Part shown: one piece after another, positions 62,047 through 64,000 of the stretch | Position numbering within the stretch: position 1 is the first letter of the stretch | Layout of the letters: each line of letters starts with the position of its first letter | NCBI GenBank assembly: GCA_963757605.1 | Contig: CAVWSF010000001.1 | Span: forward strand, 62,001 to 126,000 | DNA: 64,000 nt | Reading direction: 5' to 3' | Source: JAICJC01 sp963757605 | Lineage (GTDB): Bacteria; Actinomycetota; Thermoleophilia; Gaiellales; JAICJC01 | Made by a program: the position numbers and the translations under genes | Notes under the pieces: model-generated | What the model saw: only the letters and a program-made list of their open reading frames with translations | Databases searched by the model: none | Told to the model about the DNA's origin: nothing

Positions 62047-63717
62047 GTGCCCGACCCCGTCAGGATCATCCCGCTGGGCGGGCTTGGCGAGGTGGGCAAG
62101 AACATGACCGCCTTCGAGCACGGCGGCCGCATGATCCTGGTCGACGCCGGACTGTCGTTCCCGCGCTCCGAGCTGCTCGGGATCGACCTCGTGCTCCCGA
62201 ACTTCTCCTACGTCGCCGAGCACGCCGACATCCTCGACGCGGTCATCCTGACGCACGGCCACGAGGATCACATCGGGGCACTGCCGTACCTCTTCCGCGA
62301 GATCGGCACGCAGGCCGAGGTGTGGGGGACGCGGCTCACGCTCGGCCTCGTGAAGTCGAAGCTCGACGAGCACGGCCTGCTCGTCCACACCGAGCTCGTC
62401 GAGATCGACCCGGAGGGCGGGCGCACCCGGGTGGGGCCGTTCGAGGCGGAGTTCGTGCGCGTCACGCACTCCGTCCCCGACGCCGTTTCTGTCGTGCTGC
62501 ACACCGAGCACGGCGCGATCGTGCACACGGGCGACTTCAAGCTCGACGAGACGCCGATCGACGGGCGCACAACCGACCTCGACCGGCTCCGGCAGCTCGG
62601 CGACGCCGGCGTGGCGCTCCTCATGGCCGACTCCACCAACGCGGAGCGGCCCGGGACCACGCCGTCCGAGCGGACCGTCGGCTCGGCCCTGCGCGACATC
62701 GTGCGCCAGGCGCCGGGGCGGGTGATCGTGACCTCGTTCGCCTCGCACATCCACCGGATCCAGCAGGTGATCGACGCGGCGGCGGCGTGCGGCCGGATCG
62801 TCTCGGTGATCGGCCGCTCGATGAACCGGAACCTGAACATCGCCCGCAACCTCGGCTACGCCACGGTGCCCGACGACCTGCTCGTGAAGGCCCGCCGGCT
62901 CGAGGAGTTCATGCCGCACGAGACGCTGATCATCTGCACCGGCAGCCAGGGGGAGCCGCGCTCCGCCCTCACCCGGATTGCGTTCGGCGACCATCCGGCC
63001 GTCCAGATCACCTCCATGGACACGGTCGTCGTCTCGGCCCGCGCCATCCCCGGCAACGAGGTGAAGGTGCACGAGACCGTGAACCGGCTCTGCCGGCTCG
63101 GGGCGACGGTGCTGACCGAGGACACGACGTACGTGAACGCCTCCGGGCACGCGGCGGCCGACGACCTCTCGACGATGATCCGGACAGTCCGGCCGCGCGC
63201 GTTCATGCCGATCCACGGTGAGTACCGCATGCTCCAGGCGCACGTGCGGCTCGCCGAGAACGCCGGGGTGCCGGCACACGCCACCCGGATCGCCGAGAAC
63301 GGGACCGTGCTCGAGCTCGACGCCGACGGCCTCTCGGTCGTGGGGCAGGTCGAGGCGGGAACCACGCTGGTCGACGGGATGAACGTCGGGTCCGTGCGCG
63401 ACGTCGTGTTGCGCGACCGCCGCCACCTGGCCTCCGACGGCGTCCTCATCGTCGTGGCCACGATCGCCGCCGACTCGGCCGAGCCGATCGCCGAGCCCGA
63501 GATCATCGCCCGCGGGTTCATCGAGCCGTCGGATGACGGCAACGAGCTCCTCGACCAGGCCCGCGAGACGGTCGAGCGGGTGCTGGCCGAGTGCCAGGCC
63601 CACCGCACGACCGAGGTCCACCTGGTGCAGCAGGAACTCCACGACGCCCTGGCCGAGCTGGTCTCGCACGAGACCGGCAAGCGGCCGATGGTCCTGCCCG
63701 TGGTGGTGGAGGTCTAG
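62047..63717 (+). CDS. rnj: ribonuclease J
   Basis: A 556-residue metallo-beta-lactamase/beta-CASP RNase. IIPLGGLGEVGKNMTAFEHGG, LTHGHEDHIGALPYL (H-x-H-x-D-H), VTHSVPDAVSVVLHTEHGAIVHTGDFKLDE, LLMADSTNAERPGTTPSE, VIVTSFASHIHRIQQVID, ICTGSQGEPRSALTRIA and HAAADDLSTMIRTVRPRAFMPIHGEYRML make up the catalytic core, with a C-terminal domain from about 460. It acts in 5'-end exonucleolytic and endonucleolytic mRNA decay and rRNA processing. The GTG is three bases after dapA. Confidence 0.95.
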   Translation: MPDPVRIIPLGGLGEVGKNMTAFEHGGRMILVDAGLSFPRSELLGIDLVLPNFSYVAEHADILDAVILTHGHEDHIGALPYLFREIGTQAEVWGTRLTLGLVKSKLDEHGLLVHTELVEIDPEGGRTRVGPFEAEFVRVTHSVPDAVSVVLHTEHGAIVHTGDFKLDETPIDGRTTDLDRLRQLGDAGVALLMADSTNAERPGTTPSERTVGSALRDIVRQAPGRVIVTSFASHIHRIQQVIDAAAACGRIVSVIGRSMNRNLNIARNLGYATVPDDLLVKARRLEEFMPHETLIICTGSQGEPRSALTRIAFGDHPAVQITSMDTVVVSARAIPGNEVKVHETVNRLCRLGATVLTEDTTYVNASGHAAADDLSTMIRTVRPRAFMPIHGEYRMLQAHVRLAENAGVPAHATRIAENGTVLELDADGLSVVGQVEAGTTLVDGMNVGSVRDVVLRDRRHLASDGVLIVVATIAADSAEPIAEPEIIARGFIEPSDDGNELLDQARETVERVLAECQAHRTTEVHLVQQELHDALAELVSHETGKRPMVLPVVVEV

Positions 63718-63721
63718 ATGA

Positions 63722-63940
63722 GTGGTTCCACGCCCCCGCGCGCCTGAACGTCCATGTGTGGTGGGTTGGCGCTATGTGGCGGGGCTGCGGCTGCGAACCT
63801 TCGAAGCGGTGGGGTCCGATCTGCCTCCTGATGGCCGCTGGTCATTCTCGGCGAAGGTCGCGGTCGCGTCCCTGATCGCACTTCCTATCCTCGGCGTTGT
63901 CTTCGTCTACTGGTTCCTGACGGGACTCGACGGGATGTAG
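63722..63940 (+). CDS. small hypothetical protein with C-terminal membrane helix
   Basis: A 72-residue frame starting GTG with GGAGG about 14 bases upstream. The N-terminal 45 residues are Arg/Pro-rich and overlap the repeat copy at 63728-63799. The C-terminus (VASLIALPILGVVFVYWFLTGL) is a convincing membrane helix. It could be a tail-anchored small protein or a chance extension of a truncated gene. The remaining 60 bases of the window show no further feature. Confidence 0.4.
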   Translation: MVPRPRAPERPCVVGWRYVAGLRLRTFEAVGSDLPPDGRWSFSAKVAVASLIALPILGVVFVYWFLTGLDGM

Positions 63941-64000
63941 CGCCACCTACTCCAACCAGATTCAGGCCGACCACCGCCGACCTTGGGTATTGGGCTGGCC

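Noticed and set aside
60877..63669. Minus-strand open frame of 930 codons over dapA and rnj
   Set aside because: Mirror of two clear plus-strand genes; composition is typical antisense of high-GC coding DNA.

Overview
The window is a high-GC bacterial chromosome segment. Start codons are often GTG, stop/start overlaps of the GTGA or ATGA type are common, and gene order is actinobacterial: mihF-gmk-rpoZ-coaBC, rimP-nusA-ylxR-infB-ylxP-rbfA-nrnA-truB-ribF, rpsO-pnp-M16-dapB and dapA-rnj. The presence of mIHF and perfect CGAAC-N4-GTTCG SOS boxes fits Actinomycetota. A deep lineage such as Thermoleophilia is my inference from overall composition and is not proven. Only one tRNA (Arg-CCG) is seen. 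There is no rRNA, CRISPR array or transposase.

Layout. 1-8.4 kb: the start of an MFS exporter, an APH-like kinase, an aldo/keto reductase lying between tRNA-Arg and a partial direct copy of the tRNA end, a probable D-glutamate salvage operon (dgcA-dgcN) followed by two M29 aminopeptidases, and folP. 8.4-11.2 kb: a LysM membrane protein under two perfect LexA boxes (YneA/ChiZ-like), RNase Z, a methyltransferase and a UDG-family protein. 11.3-18 kb: a seven-gene run headed by a TetR regulator, with two alpha/beta hydrolases (the second fused to a glycosyltransferase), a DUF1326/DUF2182 pair, an MFS carrier and a MaoC hydratase. 18-23.3 kb: hypC facing a group 3b-type [NiFe]-hydrogenase operon (beta, a cyclic-nucleotide-binding-type protein, gamma, delta, alpha, maturation protease). 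23.3-32.2 kb: pyrR-pyrB-pyrC-carA-carB-pyrK-pyrD. 32.2-41.3 kb: mihF, gmk, rpoZ, a GNAT, coaBC, a MoxR/DUF58/transglutaminase trio, a TPR protein and dtd. 41.4-49.4 kb: the translation and ribosome-assembly operon. 49.4-53 kb: accessory genes and gene relics between ribF and rpsO. 53-64 kb: rpsO, pnp, egtD, M16 protease, dapB, a PLP decarboxylase, a MOSC protein, dapA and RNase J.

The most striking signal is in the hydrogenase operon. Between about 18.53 and 22.21 kb the coding frame breaks roughly 28 times, yet cofactor-binding motifs survive across the breaks and no substitution-type nonsense codon was needed to explain them. Nearly every break can be repaired by restoring one CG/GC to a CGCG or GCGC site (about 23 cases) or one base to a short homopolymer (about 6). 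The same kind of lesion occurs once in pyrB and once in pyrK, while the remaining genes are intact. This looks more like a local consensus error than decay, but raw reads are needed to decide.

Other themes are several promoters whose -10 box lies 6-7 nt before a start codon (predicted leaderless mRNAs), two families of intergenic palindromes, and a 202-bp MITE-like element with 22-bp terminal inverted repeats.
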